A DNA stretch of 64,000 nt, taken from Paenibacillus sp. Soil522 (GTDB taxonomy: Bacteria; Bacillota; Bacilli; Paenibacillales; Paenibacillaceae). Of the stretch, positions 8,705 to 18,303 are shown in pieces. How positions within the stretch are numbered: position 1 is the stretch's first letter; each line of letters begins with the position of its first letter. The translations under genes and the position numbers were made by a program. The notes under the pieces are model-generated. The model was not told the DNA's origin, did no database searches, and saw nothing but the letters and a program-made list of their open reading frames with translations. The stretch lies in assembly GCF_001428245.1 (NCBI RefSeq), contig NZ_LMRV01000033.1, positions 167,228-231,227 of the forward strand, in the 5' to 3' direction.

Positions 8705-9757
8705 ATGAAGAACAATAAAATTTGGTCGATTTGCGTATTACTGCTCACTTTGCTGCTCGTATTGGCAGCCTGCGGAAAGGAGTCGGATACCCCGACAAGT
8801 GCGGGTAATGATCCAGAAAAAATCAAAGCTGTCTTTTACGTTAACGGTACATTAGGAGACAAAGGTTTCTTCGATTCCACGGAAAGAGGCATGCAAAAAG
8901 CGGGAAAAGAACTCGGCATCGAGGTGAAGACAGTAGAAGGAGGATCCAACCAGGCCGACTGGGCAGCAGGTTTGGAATCGCTCGTATCCAGCAAAAAATA
9001 TGATGTAGTCGTTGCCGGTACGAGTCAAATGATCGATATCGTCAAAGATATTGCGGGCAGGTACCCGGATGAAAAGTTCATTTTCTTCGATGAGGTCGTT
9101 AAAGATGTTCCGAATATTTACTCGATGCTTTACTCCCAAAGCGAAGGCTCCTTTTTGGCGGGCGCATTTGCATCGCTAGTAACGACAAACATGGAGCTGA
9201 AAGCGTCAAACTCTGATAAAGTGATTGGATTTGTAGGCGGTATGGACGTTCCCATTATTAATGACTTTAAAGCGGGCTACGAGCAAGGCGCGCAGTACGT
9301 CGATCCGGCCGTGAAAATCGTCGCTTCTTACATCGGAGATTTTGCCAACGCGCCTAAAGGCAAGGAGCTTGCGCTTTCGCAATTTAATGCGCAAAAAGTC
9401 GACGTTGTTTATCAGGTTGCCGGCGGCGGCGGACTTGGCGTGCTTGAAGCGGGTAAAGCTGCAGGGAAATACACGATTGGCGTCGACGGCAACCAAAACC
9501 CGCTTTATCCTGGAAGCGTTCTGACTTCGATGTTGAAAAATATCGATGCTTCCGTTTTCCGTGCGCTAGATTTATATAAACAAGGCAAATTGCCTTTTGG
9601 CACAAATGAGGTACTCGGCATTAAAGAAGGCGGAGTTGGTCTTGCCAAGGACGAGCTTTACAACAGCAACGTTCCTAAAGCGATTCAGGACCAAATGATC
9701 GATATCGAGAAGAAAATGCAGAGCGGAGAGATTCAGGTAAAATCGATCTTGAAATAA
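8705..9757 (+). CDS. BMP-family substrate-binding lipoprotein (second copy), NupN-like
   Basis: This 350-residue lipoprotein is a paralogue of the preceding one and the copy directly adjacent to the transporter genes. The signal peptide ends in LAACG with Cys23 lipidated. Diagnostic segments are YVNGTLGDKGFFDSTERG, VVAGTSQM, SQSEGSFLAGAFA and GVDGNQNPLYPGSVLTSMLK. The fold binds purine nucleosides in characterised family members (PnrA, NupN). AAAGGGGGAA precedes the ATG. Divergence from copy 1 in the ligand-side loops (for example DSNQ versus DGNQ) suggests different specificity or affinity; that is inference. Confidence 0.92.
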   Translation: MKNNKIWSICVLLLTLLLVLAACGKESDTPTSAGNDPEKIKAVFYVNGTLGDKGFFDSTERGMQKAGKELGIEVKTVEGGSNQADWAAGLESLVSSKKYDVVVAGTSQMIDIVKDIAGRYPDEKFIFFDEVVKDVPNIYSMLYSQSEGSFLAGAFASLVTTNMELKASNSDKVIGFVGGMDVPIINDFKAGYEQGAQYVDPAVKIVASYIGDFANAPKGKELALSQFNAQKVDVVYQVAGGGGLGVLEAGKAAGKYTIGVDGNQNPLYPGSVLTSMLKNIDASVFRALDLYKQGKLPFGTNEVLGIKEGGVGLAKDELYNSNVPKAIQDQMIDIEKKMQSGEIQVKSILK

Positions 9758-9768
9758 TGGAGGTCATC

Positions 9769-11322
9769 ATGTCAATCTTACTTCAGATGAAAGATATTCA
9801 TAAAGTTTATCCGAATGGAACTGCAGCCAATCGCGGCGTTGACCTCACGATACACGAAGGCGAAATACATGCATTGGTCGGTGAAAATGGGGCGGGCAAA
9901 TCGACGCTCATGAAAATCATGTTCGGATTGGAAGCGCCTACAAGCGGAACGATCGAATATAAGGGCGCTCCGGTTACTTTTCACGGGCCAAAGGATGCGA
10001 TCAAGCACGGGATGGGCATGGTTCATCAGCACTTTATGCTAGCTCCGTCGCTTACGGTATCGGAAAATATCGTTCTTGGCGAGGAGCCGAGAAAAGGGCC
10101 GTTTTCATTGTTCAGAGACCGTATGAAGGAAAGGGAGGAAATTGAAAAACTGATTCAGACTTATGGACTTAAGGTCGATCCGCATGCGAAAGTGGAAACC
10201 ATCCCGGTCGGCCAGAAGCAGCGTGTTGAAATATTGAAGGTACTCTATAAGGGTGCCCGGCTCCTTATTTTGGACGAGCCGACAGCCGTATTAACACCGC
10301 AGGAAACGGACGAGCTGTTTGACTCGATCAAGGCGTTAATCAAGCAAGGCTATACGATTATTTTCATCACCCATAAATTACGTGAAGTGATGGAAATATC
10401 AAACCGGGTCACTGTGCTTAAGGCAGGGAAAACGATCGCCACTTTGTTGACCAAGGATACGAATCCGGAAGAAATATCCAGACTTATGGTGGGCAGAGAA
10501 ATATTATTTCGCGTCGACAAGCAGCCATCCGTACCCAAAGATATCGTATTGTCCGTAAAGGAGCTTTGCGCTTCCGACGATAAAGGCGCACCGGCGCTAT
10601 GCGGCATTACGCTCGACATTCGGGCTGGCGAGGTTGTGGGAATTGCCGGCGTAGAAGGAAACGGACAAACGGAGCTGGTCGAAACGATTACTGGCCTCCG
10701 AAAAGCAACATCCGGTAAAATACGCTATTTCAACGAGGATTTGATTGGAAAAAGCATTGCCCAAATCCGCGCCATGAAAATTGGACATGTTCCGGAAGAC
10801 CGGCAAACGACAGGGGCCAGCTTAACGTCTACCATTGCTGAAAACTTAATTCTTGACCATTACCGGAATCCGGAATTTAAATGGGGACCTTTCCTTAACA
10901 AAAAGAAAATCAAGCAGTTTACGAAAATTATGATGGATGTTTACGATGTGCGTGCTCAAAACGAAGATGTGATGGCCGGATCGTTATCCGGGGGCAACTT
11001 GCAAAAAGTAATAATCGCCCGCGAGCTTTCGAAAAATCCGAAGCTGCTTATCGCTTCGCAGCCAACGCGGGGCGTAGATATCGGAGCCATCGAATTTATC
11101 CATCGCGAGATTATCAAAAAACGGGATGGTGGAGCGGCAGTGCTGCTCGTTTCAGCCGAATTATCGGAAGTTATGGCCTTAAGCGACCGAATTGCCGTTA
11201 TATATGAAGGCGAAATCGTTGCTGTACTGGAAAATTCGAGCGAGCTGACAGAGGAAGAAATCGGTTATTACATGCTGGGACTGGGCATCAAGAAACAAAA
11301 AGAGGAGGTGGCGGCTCAATGA
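9769..11322 (+). CDS. nupO: Nucleoside ABC transporter ATPase with two nucleotide-binding domains
   Basis: This protein of about 517 residues drives the nucleoside importer. The first ATPase domain has Walker A GENGAGKST at residues 38-46 and Walker B LLILDEPTAVL; the second has a degenerate Walker A (AGVEGNGQTEL) and an intact signature LSGGNLQKVIIARELSKNP. Two fused domains with a degenerate second site are typical of the RbsA/NupO/YufO class. The ATG at 9769 is chosen over the in-frame ATG at 9757 because GGAGG at 9759-9763 is spaced correctly only for 9769. The stop overlaps the start of the first permease by four bases. B. subtilis NupO is the reference for the name. Confidence 0.93.
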   Translation: MSILLQMKDIHKVYPNGTAANRGVDLTIHEGEIHALVGENGAGKSTLMKIMFGLEAPTSGTIEYKGAPVTFHGPKDAIKHGMGMVHQHFMLAPSLTVSENIVLGEEPRKGPFSLFRDRMKEREEIEKLIQTYGLKVDPHAKVETIPVGQKQRVEILKVLYKGARLLILDEPTAVLTPQETDELFDSIKALIKQGYTIIFITHKLREVMEISNRVTVLKAGKTIATLLTKDTNPEEISRLMVGREILFRVDKQPSVPKDIVLSVKELCASDDKGAPALCGITLDIRAGEVVGIAGVEGNGQTELVETITGLRKATSGKIRYFNEDLIGKSIAQIRAMKIGHVPEDRQTTGASLTSTIAENLILDHYRNPEFKWGPFLNKKKIKQFTKIMMDVYDVRAQNEDVMAGSLSGGNLQKVIIARELSKNPKLLIASQPTRGVDIGAIEFIHREIIKKRDGGAAVLLVSAELSEVMALSDRIAVIYEGEIVAVLENSSELTEEEIGYYMLGLGIKKQKEEVAAQ

Positions 11323-12371
11323 AAAAGGGAAACGCAACGATTTTGGAGTTTGCCGGCATTGCTGTAGCTGTCATCCTTGCGCTCCTTTGCGGTTTTGCGG
11401 TCATTTTGGTTACAAGCGATGAACCGCTAAGTGCACTGTCGTCATTGCTGCTAGGCCCCGTTTCCAATCTATTCAATATCGGGACGGTGCTTAATAAAGC
11501 GGTTCCGCTCATATTTACAGGTTTGGCGCTTGCCGTCGTATTTCAATCAGGCGTATTCAGCATGGGCGCGGAAGGACAGCTATACGCCGGCGGATTTTTG
11601 GGCGCGCTTGCCGGTGTCTATATTCACGGTCTTACGCCATGGCTGCATCTTCCGCTAGTTCTGATTTGTGCGATGGCCGGCGGTGCTTTATTCGCAGCTA
11701 TTGCCGGTTTATTGAAAACGTACGCGAATGCCAATGAAATTGTAACGACGCTAATGCTGAACTTCGTAGCGATCTTGGCGACCTCCTATTTTATCAATAA
11801 TGTATTCAAGGATCCGAGCAGTGGCGGCTTTGCGCGTATGCCGTATATAAACTCAGGCATCCTGCTTGGAAAGCTGTTTCCCGGATTTCCGGCGCATGCT
11901 GGAATCGTGATCGCCTTGCTTACGGTTGTGGTTGTTTATCTCATGCTGTATAAAACGAAAGTCGGTTATGAGCTCCGTATTGTCGGAAAAAGCGGCCATT
12001 TTGCCAAATACGGCGGAATCGCCACAAATAGAGTTGTTTTAACCAGCATTATGATCAGCGGCGCCCTTGCGGGGCTTGCCGGCATTGTAGAAATATTAGG
12101 TGTTCATGGTACGTATAAAGATAATTTTTCGGCCGGACTTGGCTTTGACGGCATCATTATCGCGCTGCTAGCGCGAAACCATCCTATCGGTGTTCTGATC
12201 GCTTCCTTGTTATACGCTTATATTCAGGTCGGGGCGCAAACGATGCAGGTCGGCAGTGACATGCCGCGCGAGGTGGCGGTTATCATTCAAGTTATGCTGG
12301 TGCTGCTCGTTTCTTCTCAGGCGATATTCGTCTATCTGAAGCAAAAATACGGACAAAAGGCGGTGAATTAA
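11319..12371 (+). CDS. nupP: Nucleoside ABC transporter permease, NupP type
   Basis: This 350-residue polytopic membrane protein belongs to the BPD_transp_2 (RbsC-like) permease family. The early helix and the segments SGVFSMGAEGQLYAGG and ANANEIVTTLMLNF are typical of YufP/NupP. It is the larger of the two permeases that form a heterodimeric channel with the next gene. It starts within the end of the ATPase gene (ATGA overlap), and a GAGGAGGTGG site lies just inside that gene. Confidence 0.93.
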   Translation: MKKGNATILEFAGIAVAVILALLCGFAVILVTSDEPLSALSSLLLGPVSNLFNIGTVLNKAVPLIFTGLALAVVFQSGVFSMGAEGQLYAGGFLGALAGVYIHGLTPWLHLPLVLICAMAGGALFAAIAGLLKTYANANEIVTTLMLNFVAILATSYFINNVFKDPSSGGFARMPYINSGILLGKLFPGFPAHAGIVIALLTVVVVYLMLYKTKVGYELRIVGKSGHFAKYGGIATNRVVLTSIMISGALAGLAGIVEILGVHGTYKDNFSAGLGFDGIIIALLARNHPIGVLIASLLYAYIQVGAQTMQVGSDMPREVAVIIQVMLVLLVSSQAIFVYLKQKYGQKAVN

Positions 12372-12372
12372 A

Positions 12373-13311
12373 ATGTGGCAAGCGCTTTGGTCACAGATCA
12401 TGGATTTAACCCTTGTCGTTGTGCTGCTGCGTTTTATGACGCCGATTTTATTATCCGCTTTAGGAGGGCTTATTTCCGAAATCGCTGGTGTCATCAATAT
12501 CGGTTTAGAAGGATTAATGCTCATTTCGGCCTTTGCCTCCATCGCAGTCGGATCCGCAACGGGAAGCTGGGTTCTTGGAACGCTTGCCGGTGTGGCAGCC
12601 TCCGTCATTATTTGTTACGGAATGGGCTTTTTCTCGATAAAGCTGAAAGTAGATATTATCATAGCGGGTTTTGCTGTAAATATTTTCGGATCAGGTTTTA
12701 CGATCTTTATGATGAGCAGAATTTACGGAGCTGCAGGCAACTATTCTCCGAGCGGTCTGAAAAACATTCCTGCCGTCAACATTCCTTTTATTCAGCAAAT
12801 ACCGGTTCTCGGCAAGCTGCTAAGCGGACATAGCTTGATGGTATGGTTAGCCTTGATTGCTGTTATTTTTTGTATGCTGATGATATACCGGACACCTTAC
12901 GGTGTGCATTTACGTTCGGTAGGCGAAGCGCCTGAAGCGGCTAAGTCGTTAGGCATTCCGGTAAACCGTATACAGTATTCTGCGCTCGCTTGGAGCGGAG
13001 TATTTGCCGGGCTGGCCGGGGCTTATTTATCGATGGGCATGACGAGCATGTTTGTCAAAGATATGACAGCCGGCACAGGTTTTCTTGCACTCGCCGTCGT
13101 GCTGCTCGGTAATCGAAACCCGGTAGGCATCTTGTTCGGATCTGTCCTTTTCGGATTGGCCAGCGCTGTAACGACTCTTGTGCAGACAACGCCGGGAAGT
13201 CCGATTCCGAGCCAGTTCATTCAAATGATTCCGTATGTCGTTACGATTATTGCGTTAGTTTTCTTCGCCGTTCGCAAAAAAAGAAGGCGGATGGCGCTGG
13301 CTCAAGGTTAA
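12373..13311 (+). CDS. nupQ: Nucleoside ABC transporter permease, NupQ type
   Basis: This 312-residue permease is the second half of the transporter channel. Diagnostic segments are LGGLISEIAGVINIGLEGLM near the N-terminus and GTGFLALAVVLLGNRNPVG in the second half, both conserved in YufQ/NupQ. It begins one base after the stop of the first permease, so the two are translationally coupled, and it ends with a basic cytoplasmic tail (RKKRRRMA). Confidence 0.93.
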   Translation: MWQALWSQIMDLTLVVVLLRFMTPILLSALGGLISEIAGVINIGLEGLMLISAFASIAVGSATGSWVLGTLAGVAASVIICYGMGFFSIKLKVDIIIAGFAVNIFGSGFTIFMMSRIYGAAGNYSPSGLKNIPAVNIPFIQQIPVLGKLLSGHSLMVWLALIAVIFCMLMIYRTPYGVHLRSVGEAPEAAKSLGIPVNRIQYSALAWSGVFAGLAGAYLSMGMTSMFVKDMTAGTGFLALAVVLLGNRNPVGILFGSVLFGLASAVTTLVQTTPGSPIPSQFIQMIPYVVTIIALVFFAVRKKRRRMALAQG

Positions 13312-13368
13312 TCATTCGTACAGGCTCATAAATACGTTAAAAAAATTTACGCATAGAAGGTGAAAGCT

Positions 13369-14346
13369 ATGACCAAATCCCGAATGATTATTGACGTTGA
13401 TACAGGTATCGACGATGCATTAGCTTTACTGTTTGCTCTAAAATCGGGCGATATTCAGCTTGAAGGAATCACCACTGTCTTCGGAAATGTAAGTGTGGAG
13501 CAAGCGACTCAGAACACGCTGCAGGTTCTTGAGCTTGCGGGAGCGCCTGCCGATATTCCGGTCGCCATGGGCGCGGGACGTCCGCTTTTTCGCGAATGGC
13601 TCGGCCCGGTTGAACACATTCACGGCGACAATGGAATCGGCGGCTATAAGCTGCCAGCGCCAAAACGTAAGCCGATCGAAGAGCACGCTGCCGATTTTAT
13701 CGTACGTAAAGTGAATCAGCATAAACAGGAATTAACGCTTGTGTTCGTTGGAAGATTGACCAATTTGGCGATTGCTCTTGCGAAAGATCCGTCCATCGCC
13801 CAAAAAGTAAAACGTCTCGTGCTGATGGGCGGCGCGCTGCGGGTGCCTGGGAATGTAACCCCGGTTTCGGAAGCGAATATATGGGGAGACCCTGAAGCAG
13901 CCCATCGTGTGTTTGAGTCGGGCATGCCGATTACGATGGTCGGACTCGACGTAACGATGAAAACGATTTTGCAGGAAGAGCATGTGGAGCAATTGAAGCG
14001 GCAGGCATCGGCTGACGATGAACCAATGGTCTCATTTGTGGAACAGATACTGGAATATTATTTTAAGGCGTATGAGGAGCATAACGGGTTTTACGGCTCT
14101 CCGCTTCACGACCCGATGGCCGTTGCGGTTGCAGTCGATCCGACGCTTGTAGATACGGAAGATCATTTGATTAAGATCGAAACCAAAGGGAAATTAAGCG
14201 CGGGAGCGACGTTAGGCGATTTGAGAAGAGAGCAGGCAGTAACCAATGCTTCCGTATGCGTGCGTGTCGATTCGGAACGCTTTATCAATCATTTCATTGA
14301 TGTCCTTGCAGGGAGCCCTTCTTTGCAATCGCAGATATGCAGTTAG
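13369..14346 (+). CDS. Nucleoside hydrolase (first copy)
   Basis: This enzyme of about 325 residues hydrolyses the N-glycosidic bond of ribonucleosides, giving ribose and a free base. The calcium-binding signature DVDTGIDD lies near residue 7, and the second active-site segment LHDPMAVAVAVDP is present near residue 245. Position directly after the nucleoside transporter fits immediate cleavage of imported nucleosides. The ATG at 13369 is preferred over the GTG at 13360 because AAGGTG spacing favours it. Purine or pyrimidine preference cannot be read from the sequence. Confidence 0.93.
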   Translation: MTKSRMIIDVDTGIDDALALLFALKSGDIQLEGITTVFGNVSVEQATQNTLQVLELAGAPADIPVAMGAGRPLFREWLGPVEHIHGDNGIGGYKLPAPKRKPIEEHAADFIVRKVNQHKQELTLVFVGRLTNLAIALAKDPSIAQKVKRLVLMGGALRVPGNVTPVSEANIWGDPEAAHRVFESGMPITMVGLDVTMKTILQEEHVEQLKRQASADDEPMVSFVEQILEYYFKAYEEHNGFYGSPLHDPMAVAVAVDPTLVDTEDHLIKIETKGKLSAGATLGDLRREQAVTNASVCVRVDSERFINHFIDVLAGSPSLQSQICS

Positions 14347-14355
14347 GAGATAAAG

Positions 14356-15297
14356 ATGCGTTCGATTGTTATAATATTGCTCGGAGCACTCAGTTATGGG
14401 CTTCTGTCAACTTTTGTGAAATTAGCTTATCGTTCGGGATTTTCGACGAATGATGTAGTAGGCAGCCAGATGATATTCGGGATCGCCATGATGTCGCTGC
14501 TGCTGGTGGTTGTCGGCCGGATAAAAAATGTTCCGGTGATGAAGGGTGTTTCGGTCAAGTCGTTGATTGCGCTGCTTCCTACCGGTATTACGGTGGGAGC
14601 GACAAGCATTTTATATTACAGCGCCTTGCAATACATTCCCGCATCCATCGCTATCGTCTTGTTATTTCAATTCACTTGGATGGGGGTACTGATCGAAGCC
14701 GTCGTAGAGCGTAAACGCCCGGGGAAGGAAAAGATGGCCGCCTTGGTGCTGGTGCTGGCCGGAACGGTCATGGCAGGCGGGCTGGTTGACGGGGGCTGGA
14801 AGCAATTTACGCTGTTAGGTGTCATACTTGGGCTGTTATCCGCGTTTTCTTATGCGTTATTTATTACGTTAAGCGGAAAAGCCGCTCTTCAAGTAGCTCC
14901 TCTTACAAGAAGCACGATCATTGTTTTTATTTCAGCCGTCATGATCATGTTCGTATATCCTCCGGAATTTTTCTATAACGGTGCTTTGGGCGAAGGGTTG
15001 CTTTTATGGGGATTTCTGCTTGCTTTGTTCGGAGCCGTCATCCCTCCGATTTGTTTTGCGATAGGAGTGCCTAAATCAGGGGGAGGTCTTGCCTCCATCC
15101 TAAGTGCGGCGGAGCTGCCGGTAGCGGTGATCATGTCGGGTATCGTTCTGCATGAGCGCGTAACTTTGCTCCAATGGATAGGTGTTGTTGTCATTTTAAT
15201 TGGTGTAGCGCTGCCGGAACTGCTCATTCGGCAAAAGCGTGCACGAAATCTTCCGCTTGCCGGAGGACCTGCTAAAGGCCGGCGCTTTTCATTGTAA
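14356..15297 (+). CDS. DMT-superfamily permease (EamA type)
   Basis: This 313-residue membrane protein has about ten predicted helices arranged as two EamA repeats (about residues 5-135 and 150-290), ending in a basic, Gly-rich tail. The ribosome-binding site AGGAGATAAAG overlaps the stop of the nucleoside hydrolase before it. Members of the superfamily export or import many small metabolites, so substrate cannot be predicted from sequence. Its place between two nucleoside hydrolases suggests movement of a hydrolysis product, such as excess nucleobase or ribose, but this is inference. Confidence 0.85.
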   Translation: MRSIVIILLGALSYGLLSTFVKLAYRSGFSTNDVVGSQMIFGIAMMSLLLVVVGRIKNVPVMKGVSVKSLIALLPTGITVGATSILYYSALQYIPASIAIVLLFQFTWMGVLIEAVVERKRPGKEKMAALVLVLAGTVMAGGLVDGGWKQFTLLGVILGLLSAFSYALFITLSGKAALQVAPLTRSTIIVFISAVMIMFVYPPEFFYNGALGEGLLLWGFLLALFGAVIPPICFAIGVPKSGGGLASILSAAELPVAVIMSGIVLHERVTLLQWIGVVVILIGVALPELLIRQKRARNLPLAGGPAKGRRFSL

Positions 15298-15325
15298 GAT
15301 TGACGTAATCAGAGGAGGAAACGAA

Positions 15326-16255
15326 TTGAAGAAGATTGTTCTGGATGTCGATACGGGAATTGACGATTCGCTGGCGATTGCCTACGCGGTTCATTCTCCC
15401 GAGCTTGAGGTACTTGGTGTGACCACCTGCTTCGGGAACGTTACGGTAGAGGAAGCGACCCGCAATACGCTAGTCGTGCTGGAGCACTTAGACAGCAAAG
15501 TGCCGGTTATTCCGGGTGCGGCTAAGCCGCTGTTTCGGGATCCGACGAAAGGAAATACGACGTATATTCATGGCGATGACGGAATCGGGAATACGCTTGC
15601 CGCAGAACCGCAGCGTCAGGCTTTAACTGAGCATGCCGCTAACTTTATCGTTGAACAAGTGAGAAGACATCCTAAGCAAGTTACTATTATTACGGTTGGA
15701 ACGCTAACGAATCTGGCTCTTGCCATTATGAAGGCGCCGGAGATTGTCGGTCTTGTCGATAAGGTCGTCATCATGGGTGGAGCCGTAACGGTACATGGGA
15801 ATATTACCCCTTCAGCCGAAGCTAACATCTATGCCGACCCGGAAGCGGCCGAGTACGTGTTCCGCTCCGGCATTTCGATTACGCTTGTCGGTCTCGACGT
15901 GACAATGAAGACGCTGCTTCCGCTTGAGGAGCTGCAAAGCTGGCGGGATAAAAATACCCGGATCGGTCATTTGCTGGCCGACATGACGGAATTTTACATT
16001 GGCGCCTACGAAGATTTCTATCCCGGAATAGGCGGGTGCGCGCTGCACGATCCTTTGGCGGTAGGCGTAGCCATCAACCCGGATTTTGTGAAGACCGTTC
16101 CGATGCATGTGCAGGTTGATGTAGAAGGAGTGCATTCGCTCGGCAGAACAGTTGGCGATCTTAGAAGCATTCCCGGTTCGGGGCCGAATATGGATGTCTG
16201 CATCGAAGTGGATGCAGACCGGTTTTTAAAGCATTTTTTAAGCCGGGTCGTTTAA
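15326..16255 (+). CDS. Nucleoside hydrolase (second copy)
   Basis: This 309-residue enzyme is a paralogue of the hydrolase at 13369. It begins MKKIVLDVDTGIDDS, with the family's calcium-binding aspartates, and has LHDPLAVGVAINP in the second half. The TTG at 15326 is taken as start because AGAGGAGG at 15311-15318 lies seven bases upstream and the family signature begins straight after; the longer frame from 15239 would add 29 residues overlapping the DMT gene. Two hydrolases with the same fold in one operon suggest complementary specificities, for instance purine and pyrimidine nucleosides; this is inference. Confidence 0.92.
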   Translation: MKKIVLDVDTGIDDSLAIAYAVHSPELEVLGVTTCFGNVTVEEATRNTLVVLEHLDSKVPVIPGAAKPLFRDPTKGNTTYIHGDDGIGNTLAAEPQRQALTEHAANFIVEQVRRHPKQVTIITVGTLTNLALAIMKAPEIVGLVDKVVIMGGAVTVHGNITPSAEANIYADPEAAEYVFRSGISITLVGLDVTMKTLLPLEELQSWRDKNTRIGHLLADMTEFYIGAYEDFYPGIGGCALHDPLAVGVAINPDFVKTVPMHVQVDVEGVHSLGRTVGDLRSIPGSGPNMDVCIEVDADRFLKHFLSRVV

Positions 16256-16282
16256 AAAATGTATGTCAATATGTTAGGTTCG

Positions 16283-16317
16283 GACAAACTTCTCTCCCGG
16301 AAGTTTGTCTTTTTTTT
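16283..16317 (+). terminator. Rho-independent terminator of the nucleoside operon
   Basis: Ten-base arms GACAAACTTC and GAAGTTTGTC enclose a seven-base loop and are followed by eight T residues. It ends the 7501-16255 transcription unit. Confidence 0.9.
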
Positions 16318-16513
16318 CGCTAGGATCACAACCGTCCATACTACCATAGGCGCTGCAGTTACTTGAGGTAAGGGATTAGTCGAGGTGCATCCTGGGAATT
16401 ATATAAAGGTAAAGAGTTTGGAAAAAACCGGCAGTTTGAAAATGTATCCTACAATTTATTGCGGCCGGTGCGTGAACTGCACACATGAATATAACTAAAA
16501 AGGGAGTGACACC

Positions 16514-18205
16514 ATGTCAAACGAAAAGGATTTACGTATTCGCAGCAAAGTTATTAGTGAAGGTGTAAACCGTGTTCCGAACCGTGCCATGCTAAGAGCG
16601 GTCGGATTCCAGGATGAAGATTTCAAAAAGCCTATGATCGGAGTGGCAAGCACATGGAGCGAGGTAACGCCTTGTAACGTTCATATCGATAAATTGGCTC
16701 TGCAAGCAAAAGAAGGAGTACGCACTCATGGCGGCGCTCCATTGATTTTCAACACGATTACAGTGTCTGACGGCATTTCGATGGGACATGAAGGGATGCT
16801 GTTCTCATTGCCGAGCAGGGAGGTTATTGCTGATTCGATTGAGATTGTTGTGAACGCCGAGCGCTTCGATGGCTTGGTTGCAATTGGCGGCTGTGACAAA
16901 AATACACCAGCTTGTATAATGGCGATCGGCAGAATGAATTTACCTGCTGTTTACGTCTACGGCGGAACGATCCAACCAGGAAAGCTAAACGGTAAAAATG
17001 TGGATATCGTTACGGCATTCGAGGCGGTAGGACAATATCAGGAAGGAAAATTAACGGATGAAGAGCTTCATGAAGTGGAATGCCAGGTATGTCCGGGTGC
17101 GGGCGCATGCGGCGGGATGTATACAGCGAATACTATGGCGTCAGCGGTCGAAGCTTTAGGAATGAGCTTACCCGGATCTTCATCCACGCCTGCCATTTCT
17201 TCCTATAAAGCAGTTGAATGCGCAGAGGCGGGAAGAACCGTTATCGAGCTTCTTGAGAAAGATATACGGCCGCGCGACATAATGACAAAAAAAGCGTTCG
17301 AAAATGCAATCACGCTCGTAATGGCTCTTGGGGGATCAACGAATGCTCTGCTTCATCTCATGGCAATGGCGCACTCGGTTGAGGTTGATTTAACATTAGA
17401 AGATTTTGAACGGATTCGTAAACAAGTACCTCATCTTGCTGATTTAAAGCCAAGCGGCAAATATGTTATGCAGGATCTGAATGATAATGGCGGCGTACCG
17501 GGCGTTATGAAATTGCTGCTTGAAAAAGGGCTGCTCCATGGCGATTGTCTTACGATTACAGGAAAAACAATAGCTGAAAACTTGGCTGAAGCACAGCCTC
17601 TGAAAGAAAACCAACAGGTCATACGTCCGTTCGAGAGTCCGTTGAAACCAACGGGCCCCCTAGTTGTGCTGAGAGGAAATCTTGCTCCTGAGGGCGCAGT
17701 GGCAAAAATGTCAGGATTAAAAAATCTGAAATTCACGGGTCCCGCACGCGTCTATAATAGCGAGGAAGAAGCGACAATAGCCATTACGAATGACGAAATC
17801 GTCAAAGGGGATGTGCTGGTCATCAGGTACGCGGGACCAAAAGGCGGGCCCGGTATGCCGGAAATGCTTTCGGTAACCGCATTAATTATAGGAAAAGGCT
17901 TAGGCGGCGAGGTTGCTCTGCTAACTGACGGACGTTTCTCGGGCGGCTCGCATGGCTTTGTTGTAGGGCATGTATCGCCGGAAGCTCAGGTAGGCGGGCC
18001 CATTGCATTTTTGCAGGAGGGGGATCTCATAACCATTGACAGCGAGGCTCAGGAAATACAATTTAATGTCACGCCAGAGGAGCTGGAAGCAAGAGCAAAC
18101 CATTGGATCAAGCCTCCGCTTAAATATAAATCGGGAGTGCTTGCCAAGTATGCAAAGCTCGTATCCTCGGCATCAAAAGGTGCAGTAACGGATCTTGAGA
18201 TATAA
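16514..18205 (+). CDS. ilvD: Dihydroxy-acid dehydratase
   Basis: This 563-residue iron-sulfur enzyme dehydrates dihydroxy acids to branched 2-keto acids, the third common step of valine, isoleucine and leucine precursor synthesis. The signatures [14 protein letters not shown] near residue 126, [17 protein letters not shown] near residue 195 and [13 protein letters not shown] near residue 472 carry the cluster cysteines and the conserved active-site loop. Length is normal for bacterial IlvD. An AAGGGAGTG site precedes the ATG. It stands alone, away from other ilv genes, and I found no T-box leader in the upstream 250 bases. Its last codons form one arm of a long hairpin. Confidence 0.96.
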   Translation: MSNEKDLRIRSKVISEGVNRVPNRAMLRAVGFQDEDFKKPMIGVASTWSEVTPCNVHIDKLALQAKEGVRTHGGAPLIFNTITVSDGISMGHEGMLFSLPSREVIADSIEIVVNAERFDGLVAIGGCDKNTPACIMAIGRMNLPAVYVYGGTIQPGKLNGKNVDIVTAFEAVGQYQEGKLTDEELHEVECQVCPGAGACGGMYTANTMASAVEALGMSLPGSSSTPAISSYKAVECAEAGRTVIELLEKDIRPRDIMTKKAFENAITLVMALGGSTNALLHLMAMAHSVEVDLTLEDFERIRKQVPHLADLKPSGKYVMQDLNDNGGVPGVMKLLLEKGLLHGDCLTITGKTIAENLAEAQPLKENQQVIRPFESPLKPTGPLVVLRGNLAPEGAVAKMSGLKNLKFTGPARVYNSEEEATIAITNDEIVKGDVLVIRYAGPKGGPGMPEMLSVTALIIGKGLGGEVALLTDGRFSGGSHGFVVGHVSPEAQVGGPIAFLQEGDLITIDSEAQEIQFNVTPEELEARANHWIKPPLKYKSGVLAKYAKLVSSASKGAVTDLEI

Positions 18206-18224
18206 TCTCAAGATCCGTTACTGC
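18182..18224 (+). terminator. Perfect 20-bp stem-loop spanning the ilvD stop codon
   Basis: The left arm (18182-18201) is the last coding part of ilvD; the right arm (18205-18224) is its exact reverse complement, with a three-base ATA spacer, so the stop codon TAA (18203-18205) falls at the loop. No T-run follows. It may block 3' exonucleases or act as a weak terminator. Confidence 0.75.
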
Positions 18225-18253
18225 TTGATGGAGAAATGAGTGGAAAGACGCAT

Positions 18254-18292
18254 GAAAAAACCCTCCATGACCCTTAAGATAGTGGAGGGGTT
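18254..18292 (-). terminator. Terminator of the SASP gene
   Basis: On the minus strand the arms ACCCCTCCA and TGGAGGGT flank a loop of about 15 bases and are followed by TTTTTT (18254-18259 complement). It lies about 12-50 bases past the SASP stop. Confidence 0.8.
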
Positions 18293-18303
18293 CTCCGTTC
18301 TTT

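Noticed and set aside
16318..16513. Possible T-box or leucine-type leader upstream of ilvD
   Set aside because: No T-box core sequence, no specifier stem pattern and no leader peptide with branched-chain codons could be seen.
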